A stretch of DNA of 37,121 bases, taken from Lentisphaerae bacterium RIFOXYA12_64_32 (GTDB taxonomy: Bacteria > Verrucomicrobiota > Lentisphaeria > Oligosphaerales > YB12-FULL-65-16). Position 1 is the stretch's first letter. Every line of letters begins with the position of its first letter. Under the pieces are notes generated by a model. That model did no database searches. It saw only the letters and a list, made by a program, of their open reading frames with translations, and was not told the origin of the DNA. The stretch is taken from the NCBI GenBank assembly GCA_001803235.1, contig MHBL01000292.1, forward strand, positions 1 through 37,121, given 5' to 3'. Both the position numbers and the translations under genes were made by a program. Below, piece after piece: positions 36,669-37,121 of this stretch.

Positions 36669-37121
36669 GGTCCCTCACTGTCAGAACTGGGTTTCAGGTT
36701 TCAGGGGTCAGCGCCCCCCCGGGCGCTGAACTCCACCCGGTCATCTCGGAGTGAAACTGGCGACGATGCACGAAGACCGCCTGAAGGCGGGACTACGAAC
36801 CTGGCCGTCCGCGGAACCAAGGCTTGTAGTACCGCGTTCACGCGGTCCGAGATCTAGTTTCCAGTTCCATAGGAGGTGTCAGGAACGAATAACCCTATTC
36901 TGAATCCGATCGGCTTTTCCTGACACCTGAAACCCGAAACCTGAACACTCATCCTGCGAGACAGGGTCTTGTAGGAGGCCCGTGGGAGAAGGACGAGGGG
37001 CGGACCCTGCGTCCGCCCCTCGTGAATCATACGGTCTGACACGCGCGCCGGGTCGCGACTAGTGCTCGGCTGCCAGAAGTCTTCCCGCAATTCACCGAGC
37101 TGTACGGCCGGGCCGGCTCGG
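36669..37121. repeat. Gene-free end of window with repeats C (partial), F and G
   Basis: 36738-36765 holds the GGTCATCTCGGAGTGAAACTGG flank of repeat C. 36775-36850 is repeat F (CGCCTGAAGGCGGGACTAC ... GTAGTACCGCGTTCACGCGG), itself an inverted pair. 36690-36710 and 36925-36950 carry GGTTTCAGG and complementary words. 36994-37022 is a perfect 12-bp stem (CGAGGGGCGGAC) with a five-base loop. 37060-37100 is part of repeat G. Confidence 0.65.

Overview
The window is GC-rich DNA (about 65% by eye) from a free-living bacterium, most likely of the PVC superphylum (Lentisphaerota-like; Kiritimatiellota, Hydrogenedentota or Planctomycetota cannot be excluded). The clues are a TIGR04073-type exported protein, a type II pseudopilin whose N-terminus lacks the usual glycine before FTLIELL, several Gfo/Idh/MocA oxidoreductases beside xylose-isomerase-like TIM barrels, large exported glycoside hydrolases, and intergenic regions crowded with dispersed palindromic repeats. 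No rRNA, tRNA or CRISPR array was recognised.

Layout. 0.1-2.2 kb: a small unknown protein and two tandem degenerate receiver-like proteins. 3-4.5 kb: a WecA-like glycosyl-1-phosphate transferase with an extra C-terminal domain. 5.7-7 kb: dihydroorotase (pyrC). 7.3-8 kb: an exported TIGR04073-like protein with a duplicated motif. 8.5-18.8 kb: a carbohydrate-catabolic island. Its minus-strand arm holds an oxidoreductase, a TIM-barrel isomerase, an AraC regulator, a second oxidoreductase and a DeoR regulator. Its plus-strand arm diverges from deoR and holds a TIM-barrel isomerase, a PfkB kinase, a class II aldolase and a form IV RuBisCO-like protein (RLP). 19-20.2 kb: an MNT-HEPN pair, a broken HigA-type antitoxin gene, then a third oxidoreductase. 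21.6-22.1 kb: pseudopilin. 22.6-25.9 kb: a 1084-residue exported clan GH-A-like hydrolase. 26.1-26.7 kb: a nucleotidyltransferase-like protein next to a 158-bp MITE. 27.1-28.3 kb: an M14 carboxypeptidase of the cytosolic-carboxypeptidase type, preceded by the truncated start of a TIM-barrel gene. 29.5-32.7 kb: a GHL6-like glycosidase and a PKD protein with matching leader sequences. 33-35.4 kb: a BlaI/BlaR-type pair with a clear operator-promoter. 35.9-36.7 kb: another TIM-barrel isomerase.

How the genes work together. The 14.2-18.8 kb operon has the logic isomerase, kinase, aldolase plus RLP. It resembles inositol catabolism (IolE, IolC, IolJ) or D-apionate catabolism, where RLPs are known to act on phosphorylated oxo-acid sugars. 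The RLP keeps the metal/carbamate triad but lacks carboxylase residues. The divergent DeoR gene and paired palindromes suggest local control. I regard this as the best candidate for an undescribed pathway.

Almost every gap holds members of several dispersed repeat families, named A to J here. Families B and D show compensatory base changes in their hairpins, which suggests that the folded form is selected.
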